64,000 nt of DNA, taken from positions 112,149 through 176,148 of the forward strand of contig SWBL01000065.1 of assembly GCA_024195585.1 (NCBI GenBank). Reading direction: 5' to 3'. A model generated the notes under the pieces. The model had not been told where the DNA came from and did no database searches. It saw only the letters and a program-made list of their open reading frames with translations. Within the stretch, counting starts at the first letter, position 1. Each line of letters opens with the position of its first letter. The stretch is from Aureobasidium sp. EXF-3400 (lineage: Eukaryota > Ascomycota > Dothideomycetes > Dothideales > Saccotheciaceae). This document shows, one piece after another, positions 44,625 through 53,345 of this stretch. A program made the position numbers and the translations under genes.

Positions 44625-45160
44625 TCGAGGTGTGTTCGTGCAGTCCCCGAATTGCATTTATCATCGAACAGGAAAATTGTGATATGTGAGATGTTGAGCG
44701 AGATCTGATAGAAACCCGACGTCTAGCTCACAACTTGCGTGTACAAGGCGAATTCCTCTGTTGGTTGACTTCAATATCAGAATGTGTTCGTGCGTTCCTG
44801 CATTATGGACTGGATTGCAGGAGAAGTATAGAAGAGTAAGATGAGCGAAACTCGACAGAAACCCAAGAGCTTGCTCGTTACTCGCGTCTACGATGTCGAG
44901 GCTTCTGTTATTCGACTTGATGTTAATTCGTATTCGTGCAGTTCCGCATTGTAAAGCCAATCAAACGCGGGACAACAAGACGAGTAAGACTATATAGGAA
45001 CCTGACCTCGCTTATTGTTTGGATGTATGATACCGAGACTTCTGTTTGTCAACTTGATGTTGAAGTCGATTCGTATATTTCTGCACTGTGAATTTGATCG
45101 AACACGAAAGCTTAGGAGAAGAGAGATGCCATAAGAACCCGAGGCCTCATTTACCACTTG
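44625..45160. repeat. Degenerate tandem repeat, 3.5-4 units of about 140-150 bp
   Basis: Four diverged units follow each other. The anchor TCGTGCAGT(C/T)CC-GCAT or its variants begins at 44636, 44788, 44934 and 45071, so spacing is 152, 146 and 137 bp. Each unit also carries TTGATGTT-like, GAGACTTCTGTT-like and GAAACCCGA-like words. The last unit runs into the final codons of the cysteine-rich gene at 45151-45984: its CCACTTGCGTGGCAG lies in the coding end, and the first unit repeats it as CAACTTGCGTGTACA. The array therefore looks like multiplied copies of that gene's 3' end and downstream flank. Confidence 0.7.
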
Positions 45161-45984
45161 CGTGGCAGATCTTTGAAGATGTTATCCTTATATTCGTCAT
45201 CTGAATTTTCGTCGAATGGATCCTTGAGATGATCAAGCGGATGCTTGGGAGAATTTGTGCGAGTCTCACGAGATGCAAGAGTCTTGGGTGGCGTAGGCGT
45301 CTTAGACGATACAGGTGTCTTAGACGATGTAGGCGTATTGGAAGATGTAGCCTTCTTCGAGCACTTATGCCCATGGCTAGCCTTTCCAACCTCATGATGC
45401 CGAGTGCACTTTCGCGGCTTTCCCTTCTCTTTCTCCTGCCGCACAAACTCAAAAGCCCCACATGTACAGATCTTATCGTGCTTCTTTATAGCTTTGAAAA
45501 CTGCTTTATCTCTTGTTTCGCAGATATTGGAGCTCCTCTGTATAGTGCCTTTAGAAATGTACTCCAAACTGCAGTCGCAGTGCATCTCGTTTCGATGGCT
45601 GAGGAAGGTCATGATGATATTTCGGCACATTTTGTCGATATTGTTAAAGTCTCTTGACTTTTTGGATATCATCTTGCAAGTAAAAAGGACTACTGGCTCT
45701 TGATTCTTGCAGTCTTTGTGACCCTTGTCGCAACTCTTTTTCCAGCCGTATTGATGCCATATTGATGATCCTCGGTATAGTTTGCGAACGAAGAATTTTG
45801 AACCCGGTCGTCCGGAAATACGCCAGGGTAGGTCTTCGTCTTTGCGTGAAGGTCCATTGGGAAGGGTTTGATCTGGACGTAAGGTGCTTGGACTTTTGGT
45901 TGATCTGAACTTGCTCAATTTTGACTTGATCAGTTTTGGCTTGATCAATTTCGGCTTAATCAATGAAGTGTTGGCTTGACCCAT
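45151..45984 (-). CDS. Eight-cysteine protein, family unknown (paralogue of 49793-50419)
   Basis: I do not recognise the family. A single exon encodes 277 residues from ATG 45984. The N-terminus MGQANTSL fits an N-myristoylation site. It is followed by imperfect repeats LIKPK, LIKPK, LIKSK, LSKF. The core (about residues 68-180) contains cysteines at 85, 92, 103, 120, 136, 138, 155, 173 and 175, with HCDCSLEY and KHDKICTCGAFEF. Eight of these nine match cysteines in the protein of 49793-50419, together with the R-(S/A)...K(A/S)V.K...KHDK.C.C.AFE pattern. The C-terminal third is basic and repetitive (TPTSSKTPVSSKTPTPPKT). No signal peptide or membrane helix is present. A zinc-binding or disulfide-stabilised fold is possible; function is unknown. 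It neighbours an MFS transporter and a regulator. Confidence 0.8.
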   Translation of the reverse strand: MGQANTSLIKPKLIKPKLIKSKLSKFRSTKSPSTLRPDQTLPNGPSRKDEDLPWRISGRPGSKFFVRKLYRGSSIWHQYGWKKSCDKGHKDCKNQEPVVLFTCKMISKKSRDFNNIDKMCRNIIMTFLSHRNEMHCDCSLEYISKGTIQRSSNICETRDKAVFKAIKKHDKICTCGAFEFVRQEKEKGKPRKCTRHHEVGKASHGHKCSKKATSSNTPTSSKTPVSSKTPTPPKTLASRETRTNSPKHPLDHLKDPFDENSDDEYKDNIFKDLPRKW

Positions 45985-46075
45985 GGCTTTGATTTCTGTT
46001 GGATCATTCTTAAGAAAGCAGCGTGAGAATAAGGTCCGAAGTACCTAAAGTAGAAAGGTCGAAAGTTATGTAATC

Positions 46076-46111
46076 ACCTCAAACTTGCTCTTGACTCTTC
46101 TGCGCCAACAA
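46076..46111 (+). repeat. 36-bp element shared with 49647-49682
   Basis: The 36 bases here match 49647-49682 at 30 positions by hand alignment, both in plus orientation (core AAACTTGCTCTT-ACT-TTCTGC). Each copy lies about 90-150 bp upstream of the start codon of one of the two cysteine-rich paralogues, though in opposite orientation relative to the genes. Confidence 0.5.
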
Positions 46112-46196
46112 CAAACGATTTCTACCCCACACCATCCACGTTCGTACACAAGACGTGATATTCTTGTTTGTTTTGCCAATCAAAGGTCGGCATAGA

Positions 46197-47715
46197 TTAG
46201 GTCTCCTCGTCTCTCCAAACCTGAGCATATCTCCATTGGACCAAGGCACCCACTAGTGCTAGCCCCTGTGCCAAAACACAGATACTGAAAGCCCACCCTA
46301 CACCTACAGCTCTGATCAAAGGAAAGACAAAACTCGTACCTGCTGCAGCACACAGGCATCTGGCAAGGTTCAGGGCGGCACTTCCGGCAGCGCTGCGATC
46401 TTGGAATATGTCGACCAGGTACGTCATGACAAGCGATTGTGCAGAGACAGCGCACCAACCTGTGATGAAAGTCATGATGATCGGAACAGCGATGTGGACA
46501 TGATATCGTATCGTCCAACCAAAGACCAGCACTGAAAGAGCTTGGAGAAGGGAGAACAGAGGAATCAGACGCAGGCGAGCTTTTTCGATTGGAAAACTTG
46601 GCTCTTTGTTGGTGGTTCCAAGCATTGTAACTCGAGATTCGTGGTCTTGCTTGACACGTTTGTAGTCTAGGTTGAGGATCCTGCCTGTTGATAGAGTGCC
46701 AAGTATGGAGCCTATACCGTTGGCGAGAAAGGTAAGTCCGATCTGGGTCTCTGATAGGTGGTAGACTTCGAGAAAGAGTGTTGACATTGCAGTAATACTC
46801 ATTTGCCAGACTGCATAATGAACTGCCAAGCAGATGATGATAAGACTGGCATGCTTACTGAAGAGTATACGCAGTGGTTGCGTGATGTCGACGCTCTTCC
46901 GTGACTCGCTTTTTGTTGATGTCAGTGTTTCGCGTTCCCAACGCATCTTGCTCGTTTTCTGATAGAAGACCAAGGGATATCTCACGAAAAGTCCCAGAGC
47001 TTCTCGACTTCCATTGCCGACTCTGTGTCTCAAGGTCTCGGGCAACAAAAGGATTAGGAACATCAGAAAAACGCCGCAGTAGATGGTCAAGAACCAGAAG
47101 ATGCTTCTCCAACCCAACGCTGCGGCCAAACCACCACCAATGATAGGACCTATAGCAACTGGTGCCAGAAGCCCAGCTTGGAATACGGCCATGTAGCCTC
47201 CGCGGTCTTCACGAGTGGTGATATCTCCGACAACGCCAGACCCAATGGCGATAGTACTAGCACTTCCTGTACTTTGAAGGCATCGTAAGACAATCAGAGT
47301 TGCATAATTATGGGTAAGAGCCAATCCGATACATGAACCGAGAAAGACCAGGAACGTTCCAACGTAAGCAATTCGGCGGCCCTTGACATCGGATATAGGT
47401 CCCCATATGCTTGGTGCTAGACCTTGAAAGACCAGATATGCTGTTACGCTGAGGTTGACGAGCTCGATAGAGACATGCAGATCGTGAGCTATAGTCGGGA
47501 GGGCTGGGAAGTAAATGTTGGAGGCGAAACCTGAGACTATATAATGCATGTGTTAGTGAGGATGAATGACATATGATGGCCGGACCATGGACAGAAGAAA
47601 ACTTACAGGTTGCTGCAATCGAGACGATGGACACAATCATCACTTTCTGTCGTTTGTCGAATATGCTGTGCAGTATGGTAGATTCGACGGCATGCGACAA
47701 CGCAGTGGGTGCCAT
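46197..47715 (-). CDS. MFS transporter, DHA1 drug:H+ antiporter type
   Basis: This is a plasma-membrane or vacuolar proton antiporter with twelve predicted helices, most like the QDR group that exports drugs, amines or metabolites. Exon 1 is 47715-47607, the intron 47606-47537 (70 nt) and exon 2 47536-46197, giving 482 residues; the join reads AAT-FSGFASNIYFPALP. Signature motifs include NIYFPALPTIAHDLHVS, GPISDVKGRR (motif A), LRCLQSTGSA and GGYMAVFQAGLLAPVAIGPIIGG (antiporter motif C region). It is transcribed divergently from the Zn2Cys6 gene at 48209, 493 bp away, and a TATATA sequence lies about 85 bp upstream of its start. Location beside a regulator suggests local control. The substrate is unknown. 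Confidence 0.93.
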
Positions 47716-48208
47716 ATTTTTTCTTTTGACGGTATTGGTGTTATGCAGAGTATTACATCGTATCGGAATTCTGGCGGAAAACTGAGATGCTAGTCAAAAT
47801 ATATAGAGGTCGACGAAGAGTACGCCTCTCGGAGTTGAGGAAGGAGCTGAGCTTCTCAACTCCGGTGCTTGCCCAGCTCAACTCCGAGTCTTCCTTTGCT
47901 CAGTCAGTCTCCGTCTGGAAAGATATCTGAGCCTTTGAGATCCTTGCCAAACACTGCCGTATCGATCTACCGAAAACAACATACTGATCTGATCCGAAAG
48001 TTGTTTAGCAGAGTCAACTTGTTCTGGCTCTCTCGAAGAGCGAAGGCATCAATGCCATCTTGAGGTTCTGCCGAATATTATCCGTTCATGCTGTGCTACA
48101 ATGTCTCTTCCGCCGTCTTCTTAGCATCAACATCGTTTTCCTGTTTTGCATCCTCCTATCACCGCGACGCCATCAGACATCGATGTCTAATGGTCTCTAT
48201 GGCTCAGC
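47716..48208. promoter_or_regulatory. Divergent promoter between MFS transporter and Zn2Cys6 regulator
   Basis: These 493 bp lie between the start codons of two divergently transcribed genes. The transporter side has a TATATA-like box (about 47799-47806, read on the minus strand). Next to it lies a cluster of three CTCAACTCCG elements (47828-47888), described separately. Short frames here carry no motif. Confidence 0.7.
47828..47888. promoter_or_regulatory. Triple CTCAACTCCG element, candidate regulator-binding sites
   Basis: Three copies occur in 61 bp. CTCGGAGTTGAG at 47828-47839 is the exact reverse complement of CTCAACTCCGAG at 47877-47888. A third copy, CTCAACTCCGG, lies between them at 47855-47865. 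Each contains a CGG/CCG triplet, the half-site recognised by Zn2Cys6 proteins. The position, about 110-175 bp upstream of the transporter start and 320-380 bp upstream of the regulator start, fits an operator for the neighbouring regulator. That last step is inference. Confidence 0.6.
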
Positions 48209-49462
48209 ATGAAGGTCTCGAGGTACTCGGCTTCGAGACAGAAGGCTTGTGACAATTGTACGAAAGGGAAGACAAAATGTCAAAAGGGACCTACGGGCTG
48301 CTCTAGGTGTATCAAACGAGGGCTCTTGTGTACGTATCCGCAAGATTCAATGATTCAGAGCTCAACTTCTTCTTCCGATCGAATCAGCGACGTAAGAGCA
48401 GTGTCACAAAGAAATAGTATGCCTTCAACAATCGTACTGGATCATCAGCTGCCACAATCGGATAGTCTGTCTTTTGCCGACACCATTCTAGCGTCAACGC
48501 CGAATGGGAATGGTTCATCAACCATGTTCGATGACACAAGCATACAAAGGGGCTTCGATTTCTCAAACCTCAGTCTCGCTTGCACCATCAACGTTGACGA
48601 CATCACATCGCGGTGGCTCAATACTTACGTGCCAGTGGCAGGCCAGGTCATCAAGGACTATCCGCCCAGCATCTCAGCTTTGATCCGCCGAGTTCTGAAA
48701 TCATATGTTGCTTCCGTGGTGCGTGGCCACAGTGGGCTACCTCCATTTATCCATCCTTCTCTGATGGATGATCCATCATATGTACCATTTGCGACTTGTC
48801 TGAATATGGTACGCATATGTCAAAACCCAATTCCAGGCAGTGAAGCTACGGCTGCAGAACTCTTGCAACGAGAGATGTCGAAGATCTACGAGAGACGAGT
48901 GCAATGCAGTCACATGGAGCTTCTGGCCACTTTCCAAGCTTATCTGGTTCATGCAATGGCTTTGTTCCTGCGACTGGAGCAGGCATCTACACTCTTTCTT
49001 CGACAAGCAATGATGAATCTTCAAGATTTGGCTTGGATGACGACTCGACAAGGGATTGTTTGTGTGGCTGAGCAACAACATGTACGTCCCAAGTGGGAGG
49101 AATGGATCGTGACGGAAGCCAAACGCCGCACTTTGTATGTCATGTACATGTTTGACGAGGTGATTTCGAAGCAAGAGGGTATACCCACCTTTCTTGGAGT
49201 TGAATTGGTAGGCTTGCCGGCGCCGAGCAGCAAAACTCTATGGACTGCCAGTGCGAGACAAGAGTGGCAGAAGAGATACAACGTGCATCTGGCGGATTGG
49301 CCTGATGGAGGGCTTTGTATCGATGAGTTGTGGGCGATACCCTCCGAGCTGGGTGAAGAGGATGTTGCAAAACGACGTTCCAGGGTTGAACAGTGGCTGG
49401 AGGATCTCGACGAATTTGGAATGATGATCTATGCAGTTACTAGCTGTACGCATGGTAGTTGA
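48209..49462 (+). CDS. Zn2Cys6 transcription factor beside the MFS transporter
   Basis: This is a nuclear regulator with its zinc cluster at residues 14-41, spacing CX2CX6CX6CX2CX6C (CDNCTKGKTKC...CSRCIKRGLLC). A single exon encodes 417 residues from ATG 48209. The rest shows the short fungal-specific regulatory region typical of cluster regulators: YPPSISALIRRVLKSYVASV, then helices with ELLATFQAYLVHAMALFLRL and WEEWIVTEAKRRTLYVMYMFDEV. It lies head-to-head with the transporter gene and near two cysteine-rich paralogues, so it probably controls one or more of these. Confidence 0.9.
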   Translation: MKVSRYSASRQKACDNCTKGKTKCQKGPTGCSRCIKRGLLCTYPQDSMIQSSTSSSDRISDVRAVSQRNSMPSTIVLDHQLPQSDSLSFADTILASTPNGNGSSTMFDDTSIQRGFDFSNLSLACTINVDDITSRWLNTYVPVAGQVIKDYPPSISALIRRVLKSYVASVVRGHSGLPPFIHPSLMDDPSYVPFATCLNMVRICQNPIPGSEATAAELLQREMSKIYERRVQCSHMELLATFQAYLVHAMALFLRLEQASTLFLRQAMMNLQDLAWMTTRQGIVCVAEQQHVRPKWEEWIVTEAKRRTLYVMYMFDEVISKQEGIPTFLGVELVGLPAPSSKTLWTASARQEWQKRYNVHLADWPDGGLCIDELWAIPSELGEEDVAKRRSRVEQWLEDLDEFGMMIYAVTSCTHGS

Positions 49463-49792
49463 TACTGCCTTTGGATGGCGGAATGTCATTCAGTCGTATT
49501 GAACTCCTGTGCAGCCGGGACTGGGTGTCGCTACCATGACAGGCATTGAACAGCAATATAACCGCCTTTCATTGGCTCCGACGGTACCGCAATCGAAAAT
49601 GTACTCTAGCATGGCAGTCGAAGGTATGGTCTGATGTTTCTTAACTACCTTAAACTTGCTCTTAACTTTTCTGCCTCGACAAAAAGGGATCGCAATTATT
49701 AATCTAGCAGAGCCGGACCTCGTCTCTCTTCTTGATGCATATTGTTCAACTTACACATCCGACCTTTCCAGACAACAGATTTGCTGTCAGGC
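49463..49792. other. Intergenic; promoter of the second cysteine-rich gene
   Basis: This 330-bp gap between the regulator and the cysteine-rich gene includes the 36-bp element at 49647-49682 that is shared with 46076-46111. The frame of the downstream gene is open from 49742, but through a non-ATG codon. Confidence 0.5.
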
Positions 49793-50419
49793 ATGGCGAC
49801 CACCGAAGCTTGTGACAAGCTATGGGCAGCGTCGACAATCGATCAAGAATCATCAGCATACACATACGCCGTCAGACGTCCTGAGTGGAGAACGAAAATC
49901 TCACCACCGACAGTGGTGAGAGAAGAAAGCACAAGGATCGAACAACCGCTAGCGCAACCGCAACCAAGACCTACAAGCACACAGAATCTAGATCTTCCTC
50001 CACCCTACGAACGTAACGTCCACCACGGCAACTGGACAATGAAGTTCAACAATGCATTCACACGCACATCCTCTGTCAGTGGAAAGTGCGAAGACCATTA
50101 CGGCATCAGTGAAGATGGTGGAAGCAAACCAGATACCTACTTTGTATGCAAAAGGGGAATGAGAGCAGGTGGGAAATGGATCGACTACCGTTGCTGGCAG
50201 GTACTTCGAGAACTTCTGCGTCATAGAGCGAAGAATGGACGCAACTGCCACTGCGATTTCGAATATATAAAGACTGGTCTGACCAGGCGTGACACATCGA
50301 GGTTGTGTAATTGGAGACCAGGCACGACTGGCAAGTCGGTGTTGAAAGAGATGCGGAAGCATGATAAGAAATGTGGTTGTGATGCTTTTGAGTACCCGAA
50401 TAACAGGCTTGGGTTGTAG
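49793..50419 (+). CDS. Eight-cysteine protein, family unknown (paralogue of 45151-45984)
   Basis: The family is unrecognised. I start at the ATG at 49793 (MATTEACDKL), giving 208 residues in one exon. The core (about residues 88-202) has cysteines at 99, 119, 134, 152, 154, 172, 194 and 196, matching eight of the 45151-45984 protein with nearly the same spacing. Shared words are (F/Y)(T/V)CK, HR...N.(H)C.C.(L/F)EYI, and KHDK.C.C.AFE(F/Y). The N-terminal 85 residues are Pro/Gln/Thr-rich and disordered. Unlike the paralogue, it lacks the myristoylation-type start and the basic repeat tail, and ends soon after the last CxC. No signal peptide is present. Together with its paralogue it brackets the MFS transporter and the Zn2Cys6 regulator. 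Confidence 0.8.
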   Translation: MATTEACDKLWAASTIDQESSAYTYAVRRPEWRTKISPPTVVREESTRIEQPLAQPQPRPTSTQNLDLPPPYERNVHHGNWTMKFNNAFTRTSSVSGKCEDHYGISEDGGSKPDTYFVCKRGMRAGGKWIDYRCWQVLRELLRHRAKNGRNCHCDFEYIKTGLTRRDTSRLCNWRPGTTGKSVLKEMRKHDKKCGCDAFEYPNNRLGL

Positions 50420-50695
50420 ATGGGATCAACAAGTTTTGTTTGCAATGAACATGAGCAGAGAGGATCCAACAGAGTCCGGAGTTGAAGTTGCGCCTCGGTC
50501 AAGCAGCCAATCAACGAGACACGAGCAAGGGGGTCCAAGCAAACATGTCACCCCCTGCGGTGGGCTTCCAACCCACTTGGAGTCGGCTGATGTTTTTTCT
50601 CCACAACCGCGGCAATAAGAAAAGTTTATGTCCGTCATACAAAATCATCTCGAGCTCCAAGTCTTCGATTGATTCATCACTTTACCAAACACAAA

Positions 50696-52387
50696 ATGAC
50701 ACGCACCAAGAAGAACAAGCCTGGAAACGGATCCAAGCAGAGTGCACAGAAGGCCATGAAGAAAGCAGCCCCTGCCAAACCGAAATCATACGAAGCACCC
50801 AAGATGACGGACGGCAAGATTCCTCAGTGGAAGCTCGGCCAGCCCAAAGACTTTTACTCAAAATTCGTTCAAAAGCGCCAACCCGTTGTCATTCAGGGAA
50901 AGCTCGACGACCTCGACTTTGTCACAAAGAACTGGGCCAATGTCGACTACCTACGCGAAACAGCTGGCGATGCTCCCGTCAAGGTCGAGCCAATGCACAA
51001 GGAGAAGAAACGCTATGGCACTGATGTCGAGCGTGTCGACACCACCTTTGGCGCTTTCCTTGACTCTCTGAAGGAGGAAAAGGACGAGTACGACTACCTC
51101 ACCACCCAATACTCGGACGATGAGGACGACATGGATGATTCAGATGACGACGAAGACGAGGACGAAGAGAAGGAACACCCACAAGACAACGAAATCAAGA
51201 ACGGCACATTCCCACAACCCGTACGTGCTCTTCTGCGCGAAGAGGTCCCTATGCGTCCCGAAATGATGGGCAACCTCGTTCTCCAACAGATGAACATTTG
51301 GCTCGGCAAGACAAAGTCAGGCACTAGCTCTGGCCTCCACCATGACTTCCACGACAACCTCTACATCCTACTCAAGGGGCGCAAGCGTTTCGTTCTGTAC
51401 CCACCTTCAGCCGTCCACCACCTCGACACCTACGGCAAGCCCCAGAAGATCCACTCCAACGGCTTGATCGTCTACAAGCAGCCCGGCGAAGAAGACGAAG
51501 ACAACGACGAAGAAGAGAACGAAGCCGATCAAATCAGAGCAGACGGACTCGTTGAGCGAGACGCCGCCGCACTAAAAGTCCAAGCCTTAGAAGAGCAAAT
51601 GGACAAACTCGAAGAAAGCGGCGAGAAAAAGGGCCTTGACAAGATCCAAAAAGAATACGGCTTTGCCGTCGAACGCCTGATGAAATACCAAACCGCCGAC
51701 TTTGGCGAACTGGGCGAAGATGACTTTGACGAGGTATCTTCAGCAGAAGAGTCAGAGCCTGAAGAACTCAAAGATCAAGTCCTGCGCGACAACCTTATCC
51801 TGAAGCGCAAAGCCACAGATGACTTGCCTGGAGCCAAAGCCACCAAGACCGCAAAAGCAGGAGCCGAAGACGATGACGACGACTCTGAAGCCAACGACGA
51901 CGACGATTCAGACGCCGAGCTAATGGAAGCCCTCGAACGCGCACAAAACGGCCAACGCGATGACTTTGACGACGATGAAGATGCCTCAGACCTCGAGGAT
52001 GCCTTTGCTTTTGCCCGAGGCTCAGACGCACCCTCTGAACCCCTCTCCTTCTCCAAAATCTCCACTCAAGACCTACACTCCCACCTTTCCCTCACTTCCC
52101 CCCATACCCCCTCTGCAGCTCTCGAAAAAGCAGGAAAGCCATATATCGTGGACCTTAAAGCTGGAGATATGCTATACCTGCCTACCTCATGGTTCCATGA
52201 GGTAACGAGCTTTGCAGACGAGGAAGGAAGTGATAATGTGCATATTGCACTTAACTATTGGTTCCATCCTCCGGATGCTGCAAAGCCTGAGTTTGAGAAA
52301 CCTTATGCTGATGTGGCGTTGTGGAAGTTCATGGAAGAGAAGGTTGTCAGTGCTTATGAGGAATTGATTGATGCACAGGAGGATTGA
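50696..52387 (+). CDS. JmjC/cupin-8 Fe(II)/2-oxoglutarate oxygenase with acidic insert
   Basis: This is a probable 2-oxoglutarate-dependent hydroxylase of the JmjC/cupin_8 class (relatives include JMJD7, JMJD5 and TYW5). A single exon encodes 563 residues from ATG 50696. Residues 47-265 hold the first half of the jelly roll, with KRQPVVIQGKL, LVLQQMNIWLG, the metal-binding H-x-D at His215/Asp217 (GLHHDFHDNLYILLKGRKRF) and LYPPSAVHHL. The second half comes after residue 475, with DLKAGDMLYLPTSWFHEV (distal His501) and NVHIALNYWFHPPD. Between them lie about 210 residues rich in Asp/Glu (DDDDDSEANDDDDSDAELM). A first acidic run also lies at 139-160. The N-terminus is Lys-rich. Substrate (histone, protein or tRNA) cannot be told. 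Confidence 0.9.
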   Translation: MTRTKKNKPGNGSKQSAQKAMKKAAPAKPKSYEAPKMTDGKIPQWKLGQPKDFYSKFVQKRQPVVIQGKLDDLDFVTKNWANVDYLRETAGDAPVKVEPMHKEKKRYGTDVERVDTTFGAFLDSLKEEKDEYDYLTTQYSDDEDDMDDSDDDEDEDEEKEHPQDNEIKNGTFPQPVRALLREEVPMRPEMMGNLVLQQMNIWLGKTKSGTSSGLHHDFHDNLYILLKGRKRFVLYPPSAVHHLDTYGKPQKIHSNGLIVYKQPGEEDEDNDEEENEADQIRADGLVERDAAALKVQALEEQMDKLEESGEKKGLDKIQKEYGFAVERLMKYQTADFGELGEDDFDEVSSAEESEPEELKDQVLRDNLILKRKATDDLPGAKATKTAKAGAEDDDDDSEANDDDDSDAELMEALERAQNGQRDDFDDDEDASDLEDAFAFARGSDAPSEPLSFSKISTQDLHSHLSLTSPHTPSAALEKAGKPYIVDLKAGDMLYLPTSWFHEVTSFADEEGSDNVHIALNYWFHPPDAAKPEFEKPYADVALWKFMEEKVVSAYEELIDAQED

Positions 52388-53345
52388 GAATGGTGGGATA
52401 CCCGGTTTGGAGGAAGTGTATAATTTGTTCCAATTGAGATCAAAGATTTCTGGTTTCACGTTTGAGATTTTGTGTCTTTGTTTTGTCTCCGCCTAGTGTT
52501 TGTTGTCAAAGGTGCTACTTGACCGCCCTCATCAATGATAAGGAACCGATACCGTATCACCAGCATCAGGACTAATGAGATGATTTTACAAATTGGCAGT
52601 AGACCTTTGTTGTATCTAGTGGCATTGCCCTAGACATCCCATCAACAGTATCCTCTCTATCACTCCACTGAACACAACTAACTTCCAGCAGAGAAAGAGA
52701 AAGCGCAATGACTGAATTGTCTCACTCATCACTCTTACTCTTCTACTCGTGGCAATCACACCGAGACCTCTCTCACGCCAACCCGGTCGTTGACGCTACA
52801 TCTCCAGTATGCGATTGTCAAAAAAGTGCTTTGCTACTTTGTGTGACCCTCTGGGCATATCGACATCTGACTATTCTGTCAACTCTCTGATGTTGAGGAG
52901 ATACTGTAATGGCAAAGTATGTAGTATTTGAGTCTGACAAGGTCGCACAAACATCACGGACTCCTTAGGTCAAACAGATGATGGAGGTGTATTGTGCTGT
53001 ACTTCTGTGTTTCTTCTGTCTTTTAAGCGATGTTAGATCAGCAAGGTATATTCAACAGCCATCCTGAAATTTCTTGTGAGACACTTTAATCTCCTGCTAT
53101 TTTAGAGACATGGTACGTTGGTACACTTGATGACCAGCAAAGGGTGATGATGAGACTCACGTTGTGATATGGAGTGCTCAAATGCCCGAGTGCTTGAGCG
53201 GCAATGCAAAGCAAGAATTCGCGGCAAGATTTGTGACAAGACAATGATCATATACACGAGAGGAGGGCAACAATGAACGGTGGGAAATAACGGAGAGTGA
53301 TAAGAGATATGTTGTTTGAGTGTATGTACAGTCGGTAAGAGACTT
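52388..53345. other. Intergenic between convergent genes
   Basis: This separates the 3' end of the JmjC gene from the 3' end of URK1. Frames of 60-94 codons have no motif. No RNA gene or repeat is seen. Confidence 0.55.
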
